Assembly (NCBI GenBank): GCA_965546615.1
Contig: CBEUVQ010000056.1
Location: 1-8,691, forward strand
Source: CBEUVQ01 sp965546615
GTDB taxonomy: Bacteria > Bacillota > Desulfotomaculia > Desulfotomaculales > Desulfohalotomaculaceae
DNA: 8,691 nt
Direction of reading: 5' to 3'
Shown: piece by piece, positions 1 through 5,402 of the stretch
Numbering within the stretch: position 1 is the first letter of the stretch
How the letters are laid out: the number at the start of each line of letters is the position of its first letter
The notes under the pieces: generated by a model
Seen by the model: the letters and a program-made list of their open reading frames with translations, nothing else
What the model was told of the DNA's origin: nothing
Databases searched by the model: none
Made by a program: the position numbers and the translations under genes

Positions 1-304
1 CCCAAGCAATTCTCTTGTAAGCTTCCGCAATTTCGGGATATCCTTCACGGTCTGCTTGGCGGCTCATGGCCAAGTACATGCCCACTTCGGTGCATTCACC
101 CATAAAGTTGTCTTTCAGACCTTGAACTACTTCCGGGTCTAAGCCTTTAGCTGTACCTACTTTATGCTCATCGGCATAGGATAACTGTACACCTTCCTGC
201 TTTTCCACAAACTTCTCAGCACTGACTCCACATTGCGGACATTTTTCCGGAGCGGTTTCTCCGGTATGTACGTAGCCGCAAACAGAACAAACAAATTTTT
301 TCAT
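1..304 (-). CDS. Reverse rubrerythrin / NADH-peroxidase-type rubrerythrin (partial, C-terminus outside window)
   Basis: About 101 codons are visible, reading from ATG at 302-304 to the window edge. The protein opens with a rubredoxin-type Fe(Cys)4 module, CxxC at residues 6-9 and CPQC at 22-25. It continues into a helical segment with the Glu-rich pattern MGECTEVGMYLAMS of the rubrerythrin four-helix diiron domain. A rubredoxin domain placed before the diiron domain is the 'reverse rubrerythrin' order known from clostridia, where such proteins act as cytoplasmic NAD(P)H-dependent H2O2 (and O2) reductases fed by a rubredoxin reductase. A good ribosome site (AAGGAGAG) precedes the ATG. A near-consensus promoter and a PerR-box-like palindrome lie upstream, suggesting peroxide induction. 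Missing: most of the diiron domain, so the full ligand set cannot be checked. Confidence 0.93.
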   Translation of the reverse strand, partial: MKKFVCSVCGYVHTGETAPEKCPQCGVSAEKFVEKQEGVQLSYADEHKVGTAKGLDPEVVQGLKDNFMGECTEVGMYLAMSRQADREGYPEIAEAYKRIAW

Positions 305-373
305 CGAAAATCTCTCCTTATAATAATTTTTATTTTAAATGAATGTGGCTGTTAAAAAGTATTTATTTTAAGT

Positions 374-388
374 TTGTAATGATTACAT
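374..388 (-). promoter_or_regulatory. PerR-box-like operator of rubrerythrin
   Basis: TTGTAATGATTACAT matches the PerR box TTATAATNATTATAA at 12 of the 14 defined positions, and its core TGTAAT-G-ATTACA is a perfect inverted repeat. It is centred about 5 bp downstream of the predicted start, a classic repressor position. In Clostridium acetobutylicum PerR represses reverse rubrerythrins, so the target fits. A Fur-type box is related in sequence and cannot be excluded. Confidence 0.6.
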
Positions 389-392
389 TTTT

Positions 393-421
393 ATTATAAG
401 TACAATTTTGCGTAGTGTCAA
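393..421 (-). promoter_or_regulatory. Sigma-A promoter of the rubrerythrin gene
   Basis: On the minus strand TTGACA (416-421) is followed after exactly 17 bp by TATAAT (393-398). Both hexamers are perfect consensus. Predicted transcription start is near 386, giving a leader of about 80 nt before the rubrerythrin ATG. Confidence 0.85.
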
Positions 422-480
422 CCGTTTTTTGGTTTTTTTGCAGAAATTTTTTGCTGCATTCAGTATTAATTTGCTAAAAC

Positions 481-515
481 AAAAGGGCGTGACACAAATT
501 GCCACGCCCTTTTTT
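481..515 (-). terminator. Rho-independent terminator of acr3
   Basis: Inverted repeat with arms 485-491 (GGGCGTG) and 503-509 (CACGCCC), extended by A/T pairs to an 11-bp stem with an 11-nt loop. On the minus strand it is followed by TTTTGTTTT and lies 18 bp after the acr3 stop. On the plus strand it also ends in a T run (510-515), so it could act in both directions. Confidence 0.85.
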
Positions 516-533
516 ATCCGTAAAGACAAACAA

Positions 534-1583
534 CTAAGCTGCCCCTGGGGAGGTGAAGTATTTTTTCTTAAATTTTAAAGCCACGTTTACCAGACCGATC
601 ATTACCGGTACTTCAATCAGCGGGCCGATAACTGCGGCAAATGCCGCTCCTGATTCAATGCCAAAGATAGCCACAGCCACCGCGATAGCCAGTTCAAAGT
701 TGTTGCTGGCAGCGGTAAATGCCAGTGTAGTGCTTTGGCGGTAGTTAACACAACTGCGTTTGCTGATAAAGAAAGATATGAAAAACATAATGGTGAAGTA
801 AATCAATAACGGAATGGCGATGCGCACTACATCAAGCGGCAGCTCGATGATGTACTTACCTTTTAAAGAAAACATAATTACAATGGTAAACAATAATGCG
901 ATCAGAGCAAGCGGACTGATTCGAGGGATGAATTCTTTCTCATACCACTCTTTGCCCTTGGCGGGTATCAATAAAGTTCGGGTAATTATACCGCCGGCAA
1001 AGGGAATGCCCAGGTAAATCAATACACTCTTAGCCACTTCCATCATTGAAACATGAATCTCAATGGCCTCCATACCTAACCAGCCTGGTACCAGCGTAAT
1101 AAAGAAGTAGGCATAGACAGAGTAAAACACCATCTGAAACACAGAGTTTACCGCTACCAAGGCGGCAGCATATTCATTATCACCGTCAGCTAAGTCGTTC
1201 CAAACAATCACCATGGCGATGCAGCGGGCCAGGCCGATTAAAATCAGTCCAATCATGTATTCAGGATAATTTCGCAGAAAAATAATTGCCAAAAAGAACA
1301 TCAGTGTTGGCCCGATAATCCAGTTCTGAACGAGCGACAATCCCATTACTTTAGTGTTTTTAAAAGCTTTGCCTATTTCTTCGTACCTTACTTTGGCCAG
1401 CGGAGGGTACATCATGATAATTAGACCTAAAGCGATAGGAACCGATGTGGTGCCTACAGACATTTTGTCCAGCAGTTCAGCAATACCGGGAAAAATGTAT
1501 CCCAAACCAACCCCGACGGCCATTGCTAAGAAAATCCACAATGTTAAAAAACGGTCTAATGTAGAAAGCCTTTTTGCAGACAT
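534..1583 (-). CDS. acr3: Acr3-family arsenite efflux permease
   Basis: A 349-residue, strongly hydrophobic protein with about ten membrane segments, normal for the Acr3 (BASS superfamily) arsenite exporters often annotated arsB. It should sit in the cytoplasmic membrane and export As(OH)3/arsenite using the proton motive force. The Acr3 signatures are present: GLARCIAMVIVWN, with the conserved functional cysteine at residue 121 (membrane segment 4), and AASNNFELAIAVAV, with the conserved Glu at 298 (segment 9). It starts at ATG 1583 behind an AGGAGG site that overlaps the arsR1 stop codon; the intergenic gap is 16 bp, so the two genes are co-transcribed and probably translationally coupled. 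A strong terminator follows the stop. No arsenate reductase gene is linked. Confidence 0.96.
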   Translation of the reverse strand: MSAKRLSTLDRFLTLWIFLAMAVGVGLGYIFPGIAELLDKMSVGTTSVPIALGLIIMMYPPLAKVRYEEIGKAFKNTKVMGLSLVQNWIIGPTLMFFLAIIFLRNYPEYMIGLILIGLARCIAMVIVWNDLADGDNEYAAALVAVNSVFQMVFYSVYAYFFITLVPGWLGMEAIEIHVSMMEVAKSVLIYLGIPFAGGIITRTLLIPAKGKEWYEKEFIPRISPLALIALLFTIVIMFSLKGKYIIELPLDVVRIAIPLLIYFTIMFFISFFISKRSCVNYRQSTTLAFTAASNNFELAIAVAVAIFGIESGAAFAAVIGPLIEVPVMIGLVNVALKFKKKYFTSPGAA

Positions 1584-1599
1584 AAAATATAAAGCCTCC

Positions 1600-1968
1600 T
1601 TACTCTTGTTCGCAAATAGATTTTTTCAGCCCCATTAATTCGCAATAATTGGGATTTTCGCGCAGTGCTGACGGCTTGGTTTCAGCTGCGGCAGAGCACA
1701 GTAAATCGCTTAAGTGATTTCTTATTAACGGGTAAATCTCTTCCAATCCGCAATAATTTAGGGTGTAAAGTACCAGCTTACCATGTTTGGTGCTTTTGAC
1801 AAAATTTCCCTGCTTTAAAATTCTCAAATGGTGTGATACTGCCGGTTGGGAAAGATTTAAACGCTGCATAATTTCGCAGACGCTCAATTCATGTCCGGTA
1901 AGCATTTTTAAGATAGCCAAGCGCTGAGCATCGCCGAGTGTCTTATAAATAGTTACTAAATTATCCAT
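1600..1968 (-). CDS. arsR: ArsR-family transcriptional repressor (ArsR1) of the acr3 operon
   Basis: A 122-residue winged-helix repressor of the ArsR/SmtB family. It has the helix-turn-helix LNLSQPAVSHHLRILKQGNFV at about residues 37-57, followed by the wing KHGKLVLYTL. It heads the operon with acr3 and should release DNA on binding As(III)/Sb(III). The chosen start is ATG 1968, because AGGAGG lies 5 nt upstream of it; the in-frame GTG at 1974 directly abuts that site and is unlikely. Odd point: the canonical ELCVCDL site is changed to ELSVCEI, leaving one cysteine (31), while others occur at 73, 91, 109 and 119. Metalloid binding may therefore use C-terminal cysteines, as in some other ArsR types. 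Regulation is probably autogenous through the palindrome at 1984-2011. Confidence 0.94.
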   Translation of the reverse strand: MDNLVTIYKTLGDAQRLAILKMLTGHELSVCEIMQRLNLSQPAVSHHLRILKQGNFVKSTKHGKLVLYTLNYCGLEEIYPLIRNHLSDLLCSAAAETKPSALRENPNYCELMGLKKSICEQE

Positions 1969-1973
1969 TTCCA

Positions 1974-1979
1974 CCTCCT
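1974..1979 (-). promoter_or_regulatory. Ribosome binding site of arsR1 (decides the start)
   Basis: AGGAGG on the minus strand, 5 nt from ATG 1968. It overlaps the in-frame GTG codon at 1972-1974, ruling that codon out as a realistic start. Confidence 0.8.
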
Positions 1980-1983
1980 ATAT

Positions 1984-2011
1984 ATATTTAAATATTTAAA
2001 TATTTAAATAT
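1984..2011. promoter_or_regulatory. 28-bp perfect palindrome, candidate ArsR1 operator
   Basis: Three copies of the self-complementary octamer ATTTAAAT at 1986-1993, 1994-2001 and 2002-2009, flanked by AT, form a perfect 28-bp palindrome with 8-bp period. It starts immediately downstream of the arsR1 -10 element, at about +2 of the predicted transcript, where a bound repressor would block transcription. AT-rich dyads are typical ArsR/SmtB operators. Assignment to ArsR1 is by position only. Confidence 0.6.
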
Positions 2012-2016
2012 GATTA

Positions 2017-2045
2017 TTGATTATATTACTATTTTATTATATAGT
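2017..2045 (+). promoter_or_regulatory. Promoter of the metallophosphoesterase gene
   Basis: TTGATT (2017-2022), a 17-bp spacer, then TATAGT (2040-2045). The start is predicted near 2052, giving a leader of about 43 nt. It occupies almost the same DNA as the opposing arsR1 promoter. The hexamers are good but the region is AT-rich, so chance similarity is possible. Confidence 0.55.
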
Positions 2046-2048
2046 CAA
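2020..2048 (-). promoter_or_regulatory. Promoter of arsR1-acr3
   Basis: On the minus strand TTGACT (2043-2048) is followed after 17 bp by TATAAT (2020-2025). Transcription is predicted to start near 2013, just before the palindrome at 1984-2011. Confidence 0.75.
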
Positions 2049-2094
2049 ATATAAATAAAAACAAAAATTCTTATAAAAAAGGAGATTTGACGGT

Positions 2095-2814
2095 ATGAAA
2101 ATAGCTGTTTTTGCGGATATACACAGCAACTTATTGGGTTTAAGGGCAGTGATGGCTGATATTCGAAAAAGGGGTGCGGAAACAGTTTACTGTCTTGGCG
2201 ATTTGGTTGGTTATGGCCCTAAGCCCAATGAAGTAATTGCACTGCTGCGTCAGAATAATATTCCCACGGTTATGGGTAATTATGATGATGCTGTAGGCAA
2301 TATGCGGCTGATCTGCGGTTGTGACTATAAGGATGAAAAAGCGATGCAGCTTGGCGAAAGGTCGATCCGCTGGACAAAGGAACATACTTCAGATGAAAAC
2401 AAAGCCTGGCTGCGTCAGCTGCCGCAGCGGCTGGAATTTACAGCCGGGGGATTAAAATTTCTGTTGGTGCACGGCAGCCCTCGGCAGCTAAACGAATATT
2501 TATTTGAAAATACCGATGAAGAGCTGCTAAATCAATTCTTTATTGAAAACCAATGTGATGTACTGCTTTGCGGTCATACCCATTTACCCTATTATAAACA
2601 GACAGCGAAAGGGCATGTGATTAATGTGGGCAGTGCCGGTAAACCAAAGTATGGCAGTCCTAAAGTTGGTTATGCCCTTTTGAATGTGAATGAAGGCCAT
2701 TTGACAGTAGAATTAATCCGGGTAGATTACGATTTTGAGCAAACCGCAAGAGAAATTGAAGAAGCGGGTTTGCCGCAGGAATTTGCCCGAATTATTCGTA
2801 CCGGAAGGGCATAA
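2095..2814 (+). CDS. Calcineurin-like metallophosphoesterase in the ars island
   Basis: A 239-residue cytoplasmic protein with the full metallophosphoesterase motif set: DIH (D8, H10), GDLVGYGP (D36), GNYDD (N62), HGS (H126) and GHTH (H161, H163), binding two divalent metals. It resembles the YfcE / diadenosine-tetraphosphatase-like phosphodiesterase group. In GNYDD a tyrosine replaces the histidine of the common GNH[DE] motif, so catalysis may favour diesters or activated substrates; this is an inference. GGAG lies 10 nt before the ATG. It is divergent from arsR1-acr3, shares its control region, and lies 84 bp before arsR2 with no terminator between, so it is probably part of the arsenic response. 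The substrate is unknown; a generic phosphodiesterase that happens to lie here is the alternative. Confidence 0.92.
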   Translation: MKIAVFADIHSNLLGLRAVMADIRKRGAETVYCLGDLVGYGPKPNEVIALLRQNNIPTVMGNYDDAVGNMRLICGCDYKDEKAMQLGERSIRWTKEHTSDENKAWLRQLPQRLEFTAGGLKFLLVHGSPRQLNEYLFENTDEELLNQFFIENQCDVLLCGHTHLPYYKQTAKGHVINVGSAGKPKYGSPKVGYALLNVNEGHLTVELIRVDYDFEQTAREIEEAGLPQEFARIIRTGRA

Positions 2815-2862
2815 TACTGCCTTAGCGCCTGCCGCCAACTGGTTTTGTTTGAACATATATCA

Positions 2863-2868
2863 TATAAT
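2863..2868 (+). promoter_or_regulatory. Possible -10 element of an arsR2 promoter
   Basis: TATAAT lies 30 bp before the arsR2 ATG, but the matching -35 position (2840-2845, TGGTTT) is poor. An alternative pairing is TTGAAC (2849-2854) with TATTTA (2871-2876). arsR2 may have its own weak promoter besides read-through from the phosphoesterase gene. Confidence 0.35.
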
Positions 2869-2881
2869 AATATTTAGAATA
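2867..2881 (+). promoter_or_regulatory. Candidate ArsR2 operator, copy 1
   Basis: ATAATATTTAGAATA lies 17 bp before arsR2. Apart from one extra T it matches the element ATAATATTAGAATA in the arsP promoter. The positions are consistent with one repressor controlling both genes, but both regions are AT-rich. Confidence 0.4.
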
Positions 2882-2898
2882 AAACAGGCGGTGAAATT

Positions 2899-3225
2899 AT
2901 GCAGGAAAAAAATGCTCAGTTAAAAGCAGATTTATTTAAAGCAATTGCGCATCCAACCCGCATCCGCATTTTGCAATTGTTAAGTGACGGCGAACATTGT
3001 GTGTGTGATATTTTTGAACAGCTTAATGTTGAGCAGGCCAATACATCGCAGCATCTTTCACTGATGAAAAAGCATGGTGTTCTGCAGAGCAGAAAAGAAG
3101 GGCTGCGGGTAATTTACAGTATCAAACATCCGGAAATTTTAGAGATTTTGAACATTGCGGATGAAATTCTCAAAAAACAAGTTGACGAAATAATGAGCGC
3201 TTTTAAAGATAAAACAAAAGCATAG
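2899..3225 (+). CDS. arsR: ArsR-family transcriptional repressor (ArsR2)
   Basis: A 108-residue winged-helix protein of the ArsR/SmtB family. It shows FKAIAHPTRIRILQLL at about 13-28, the classic metalloid site EHCVCDIFEQL with C34 and C36, the recognition helix VEQANTSQHLSLMKKHGVL at about 44-62, and the wing REGL-type segment near 66-74. C34 and C36 are its only cysteines, the pair expected to bind trivalent arsenicals in E. coli ArsR-type sensors. It is clearly different from ArsR1. It lies after the phosphoesterase gene and before arsP, so it most likely controls arsP and itself. The ribosome site is weak (AGGCGGTG, 2886-2893). A hairpin terminator follows at 3308-3355. The ligand could be As(III), Sb(III) or methylarsenite; the sequence does not decide. 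Confidence 0.94.
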   Translation: MQEKNAQLKADLFKAIAHPTRIRILQLLSDGEHCVCDIFEQLNVEQANTSQHLSLMKKHGVLQSRKEGLRVIYSIKHPEILEILNIADEILKKQVDEIMSAFKDKTKA

Positions 3226-3307
3226 ATAGCGTGAAAGTTTCCGGTAGGATGCCTGCTGCGGAGGATATTGCTGAAGTGATACAACCGGGAAAGAGCGTAT
3301 GTTTACT

Positions 3308-3355
3308 TAAAGTCATTTCCTTTTAGTAAGGTTTGGGTAAAAGGAAATGACTTTA
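3308..3355 (+). terminator. Long hairpin terminator after arsR2
   Basis: Arms 3308-3325 and 3338-3355 pair perfectly over 18 bp around a 12-nt loop; the arm core is AAGTCATTTCC / GGAAATGACTT. It is followed by ATAATTTTTAG, a modest T-rich tail. It would end the phosphoesterase-arsR2 transcript and separate it from arsP, which has its own promoter downstream. Confidence 0.65.
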
Positions 3356-3398
3356 TAATTTTTAGGGCAGCTGAGCATCTTTATTATCATAAAAGCAG

Positions 3399-3427
3399 TT
3401 GACAAAAGCAAATTTTAATCATAATAT
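3399..3427 (+). promoter_or_regulatory. Promoter of arsP
   Basis: Perfect -35 TTGACA (3399-3404), a 17-bp spacer, then TAATAT (3422-3427, 4/6 match); CATAAT at 15 bp is an alternative -10. Transcription is predicted to start near 3434, inside AT-rich dyads (for example the palindrome TATAATTATA at 3433-3442) that could bind ArsR2. Confidence 0.6.
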
Positions 3428-3434
3428 TAGAATA
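3421..3434 (+). promoter_or_regulatory. Candidate ArsR2 operator, copy 2 (arsP promoter)
   Basis: ATAATATTAGAATA overlaps the -10 region of the arsP promoter and nearly repeats the element before arsR2 (2867-2881). Repressor binding here would occlude RNA polymerase. Function is inferred from position and similarity only. Confidence 0.4.
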
Positions 3435-3456
3435 TAATTATATAATTGCAGATGTC

Positions 3457-3463
3457 AGGGGGT
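3457..3463 (+). promoter_or_regulatory. Ribosome binding site of arsP (ambiguous start)
   Basis: AGGGGGT ends 1 nt before ATG 3465 but 7 nt before the in-frame GTG at 3471. Spacing favours GTG as the true initiator, codon type favours ATG; the proteins would differ by two residues. Confidence 0.55.
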
Positions 3464-3464
3464 A

Positions 3465-4427
3465 ATGGCAGTGTTTGTTTGGCTCGATAATTTAATGCAG
3501 CTATTGGTGACGAAGGTTTTTGGTTTATCAATGCAGTCGCGCGTAGGGGCCAGTGTGCATTTTTTCTTTTATGATACCGTAAAAATTATTATTTTATTGG
3601 GAATAATGATTTTTGTCATTTCGTATATTCGCAGTTATTTTCCGCCGGAGAGAACCAAAAGGATTCTCACCCGTTTTAGCGGTCTAAGCGGAAACGTTAT
3701 GGCTTCGCTGTTGGGGGCGGTAACCCCGTTTTGTTCCTGTTCTTCGGTGCCTTTGTTTATTGGTTTTGTAGAAGCGGGTATTCCGTTGGGTGTGACATTA
3801 TCTTTTTTAATTACCTCACCTATCGTTAATGAAGCAGCTTTTGCTATTCTCATCGGCAGTTTTGGTTTCAAAACAGCTGTTATTTATGCGGCAGCAGGCA
3901 TTATCTTGGGTGTAATAGGCGGAACTGTTATCAGTAAGTTAAAAATGGAAGACCAAATTGAAGAATATGTTAAGCAGATTAAAATGGGCGAGGCAGAAAT
4001 TGAACAGATGACTGTCAAAGACAGAATTTTATTTGCCAAAGATAATGTTGTAGATATTGTAAAAAGAGTATGGATATATGTCTTGATTGGTATCGGTATT
4101 GGTGCTGCTATTCACGGATATGCCCCGGCAGAGCTGCTGGCTAAGTTTGCCGGACCGCAGAACCCATTGGCAGTTATCGTGGCGGTAATTTTTGCTGTGC
4201 CTCTTTATTCCAATGCGTTAGGTACAATTCCCATCGCTGAGGCGCTGATTAACAAAGGAGTGGGTTTCGGTACCGCAATGGCCTTTATGATGGCCACTAC
4301 AGCACTGTCACTGCCGGAGATGATTATTCTGCGCAAAGTGATTAAACCTAAATTAATTGCCGCTTTTGTAACGATAACGAGTATTGGTATTGTTATTATT
4401 GGTTATCTGTTTAACTTTTTGATATAA
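3465..4427 (+). CDS. arsP: ArsP/DUF318-family permease, candidate organoarsenical efflux pump
   Basis: A 320-residue membrane protein with about eight hydrophobic segments. It carries the hallmark TPFCSCSSVPLFIGF (C90 and C92, its only cysteines) and the conserved LITSPIVNEAAF block of the ArsP_1 permease family (DUF318). Characterised ArsP of Campylobacter jejuni exports trivalent organoarsenicals such as methylarsenite and reduced roxarsone; other members of this family have unproven substrates. The adjacent arsR2 and arsenic island support the arsenic role. A hydrophilic cytoplasmic loop (about 158-195) separates two halves, and the second half (PLYSNALGTIPIAEALINKG at about 246-265) echoes the first without its cysteines. 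The start may be GTG 3471. It has its own promoter and ends 22 bp from the convergent PHP gene, without a clear terminator. Confidence 0.88.
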   Translation: MAVFVWLDNLMQLLVTKVFGLSMQSRVGASVHFFFYDTVKIIILLGIMIFVISYIRSYFPPERTKRILTRFSGLSGNVMASLLGAVTPFCSCSSVPLFIGFVEAGIPLGVTLSFLITSPIVNEAAFAILIGSFGFKTAVIYAAAGIILGVIGGTVISKLKMEDQIEEYVKQIKMGEAEIEQMTVKDRILFAKDNVVDIVKRVWIYVLIGIGIGAAIHGYAPAELLAKFAGPQNPLAVIVAVIFAVPLYSNALGTIPIAEALINKGVGFGTAMAFMMATTALSLPEMIILRKVIKPKLIAAFVTITSIGIVIIGYLFNFLI

Positions 4428-4449
4428 ATATAAAGCCGTTTTGCGATTT

Positions 4450-5268
4450 TCAAACCAGCGGCACAGCCTGTCTGCGGGTGAAGACGTGATTATAAACACT
4501 GAATTCATTTAACAGTTTTAGTGCATCGTCAATATGGTTTCCCAACTCGTTCAGTGCGTGAGCATCGGATCCCACTGTAAAAACTTTGATACCGGATTGA
4601 ACAGCAGCGGCAATTATTTTTCTTGTCGGGTGAAATTCTTTTAATCCCCGGCGGAGGCTGGAAGTATTAATTTCCAAACCCATATTCCGCCGGGCCATTT
4701 CTTTAAAAATCGGTTCGATAATTCCCTGATGAATGGCTGCTATCTGCGGTCCGTAATGTTCAGCACCGTATCGTCGGTAAATGTCCAAATGAGCTGCGCA
4801 ATCAAAAAGGCCGCTTTTCACCATGCCTTCCAGCGCGTCAAAATAATCGCGGCGCACTGCTGTTAGGCTGCGGCTGCCGAAATAATGCGGACTTTCTTTT
4901 TTAGAAGCAATGGAAATGCCGTTTAGAGAGTGAACTGCTCCCAGCACGTAATCAAAGGGGTAGCGGTTTATAATTGCTTCTGTTTCTTTTTCGAAAGCTC
5001 TTTGATACCCTACCTCAACTCCCGCTTTAATTTTTAACCCGCTGTTTTTAAATTCTTGTTGAGCTTGAGCAATTTCATAAAAGTAGCTGTCAAGCCATGA
5101 CTCATGGTCATAAATGCTGCATTCCGGAGGAAATTCCAGATGGGTAGTGAAGCAGATTTCTACCAGTTCTATTTCCAGTGCACGTAAACAATATTCTTTT
5201 ATTTTTATCGGAGCGGCGTCCGGGGAATAGTTAGGATGTACATGGTAGTCAGTTCGTTGTTTTTGCAA
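4450..5268 (-). CDS. PHP-family phosphoesterase, histidinol-phosphatase (HisJ/HisK)-like
   Basis: A 272-residue cytoplasmic protein of the PHP superfamily. Numbered from the TTG start, the metal-ligand motifs are DYHVHPNYSPDA (H9, H11), THLEF (H43), GVEVGY (E85), GAVHS (H113), AHLD (H160) and GSDAH (D235, H237), the trinuclear metal site of HisK-type histidinol-phosphate phosphatases. The family reaction is L-histidinol phosphate hydrolysis, step 8 of histidine synthesis. No other his gene is nearby, so a different phosphate substrate is possible. The start chosen is TTG 5268, since AGAGGT lies 9 nt upstream and the usual family N-terminus begins just before DYHVH. An in-frame ATG at 5328 has no ribosome site and would add a non-conserved 20-residue extension. 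It is transcribed away from gatC. Confidence 0.88.
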   Translation of the reverse strand: MQKQRTDYHVHPNYSPDAAPIKIKEYCLRALEIELVEICFTTHLEFPPECSIYDHESWLDSYFYEIAQAQQEFKNSGLKIKAGVEVGYQRAFEKETEAIINRYPFDYVLGAVHSLNGISIASKKESPHYFGSRSLTAVRRDYFDALEGMVKSGLFDCAAHLDIYRRYGAEHYGPQIAAIHQGIIEPIFKEMARRNMGLEINTSSLRRGLKEFHPTRKIIAAAVQSGIKVFTVGSDAHALNELGNHIDDALKLLNEFSVYNHVFTRRQAVPLV

Positions 5269-5277
5269 TTGTTTGTC

Positions 5278-5283
5278 ACCTCT
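5278..5283 (-). promoter_or_regulatory. Ribosome binding site of the PHP gene (decides a TTG start)
   Basis: AGAGGT on the minus strand, 9 nt before TTG 5268. The upstream ATG at 5328 lacks any comparable site. Confidence 0.65.
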
Positions 5284-5373
5284 TTTCGGTAGAATAGCAG
5301 CTTTACAACAAAAATGCAAAAAATTCATTTGCAGACAGTTTAACTGTAACCTGAAAAAGCAGTATTAAAAAAT

Positions 5374-5402
5374 ATTATACAAAAAGTTGATATAAGCGTT
5401 AA
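5374..5402 (-). promoter_or_regulatory. Possible promoter of the PHP gene
   Basis: On the minus strand TTAACG (5397-5402, 4/6) is followed after 17 bp by a perfect TATAAT (5374-5379). It would give a leader of about 100 nt to the TTG start. Confidence 0.45.

Noticed and set aside
428..456. T-rich region with TGCAG/CTGCA pairing upstream of the rubrerythrin promoter as another terminator.
   Set aside because: Five base pairs with a 10-nt loop is too weak, and no gene ends next to it; acr3 already has a clear terminator.
553..1017. Plus-strand open frames opposite acr3.
   Set aside because: They are antisense shadows of a clearly conserved permease, with no ribosome sites and no recognisable domain.
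1969..1974. GTG at 1974 as the arsR1 start, adding two residues.
   Set aside because: It touches and overlaps the AGGAGG site; ATG 1968 has a proper 5-nt spacing.
2806..2823. Small inverted repeat (AAGGGCA / TGCCTT) around the phosphoesterase stop codon as a terminator.
   Set aside because: The stem is short and bulged and no T run follows, so read-through into arsR2 is more likely.
3226..3360. Riboswitch-like layout (about 80 nt of folded-looking RNA followed by a strong hairpin) before arsP.
   Set aside because: No known aptamer core is recognisable, the best internal pairing (TTTCCGGT with ACCGGGAAA) needs a bulge, and a good arsP promoter lies downstream of the hairpin, so the hairpin is more simply the arsR2 terminator.
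5269..5328. ATG 5328 as the start of the PHP gene.
   Set aside because: No ribosome site precedes it and the extra 20 residues are not part of the family; TTG 5268 has AGAGGT at 9 nt.
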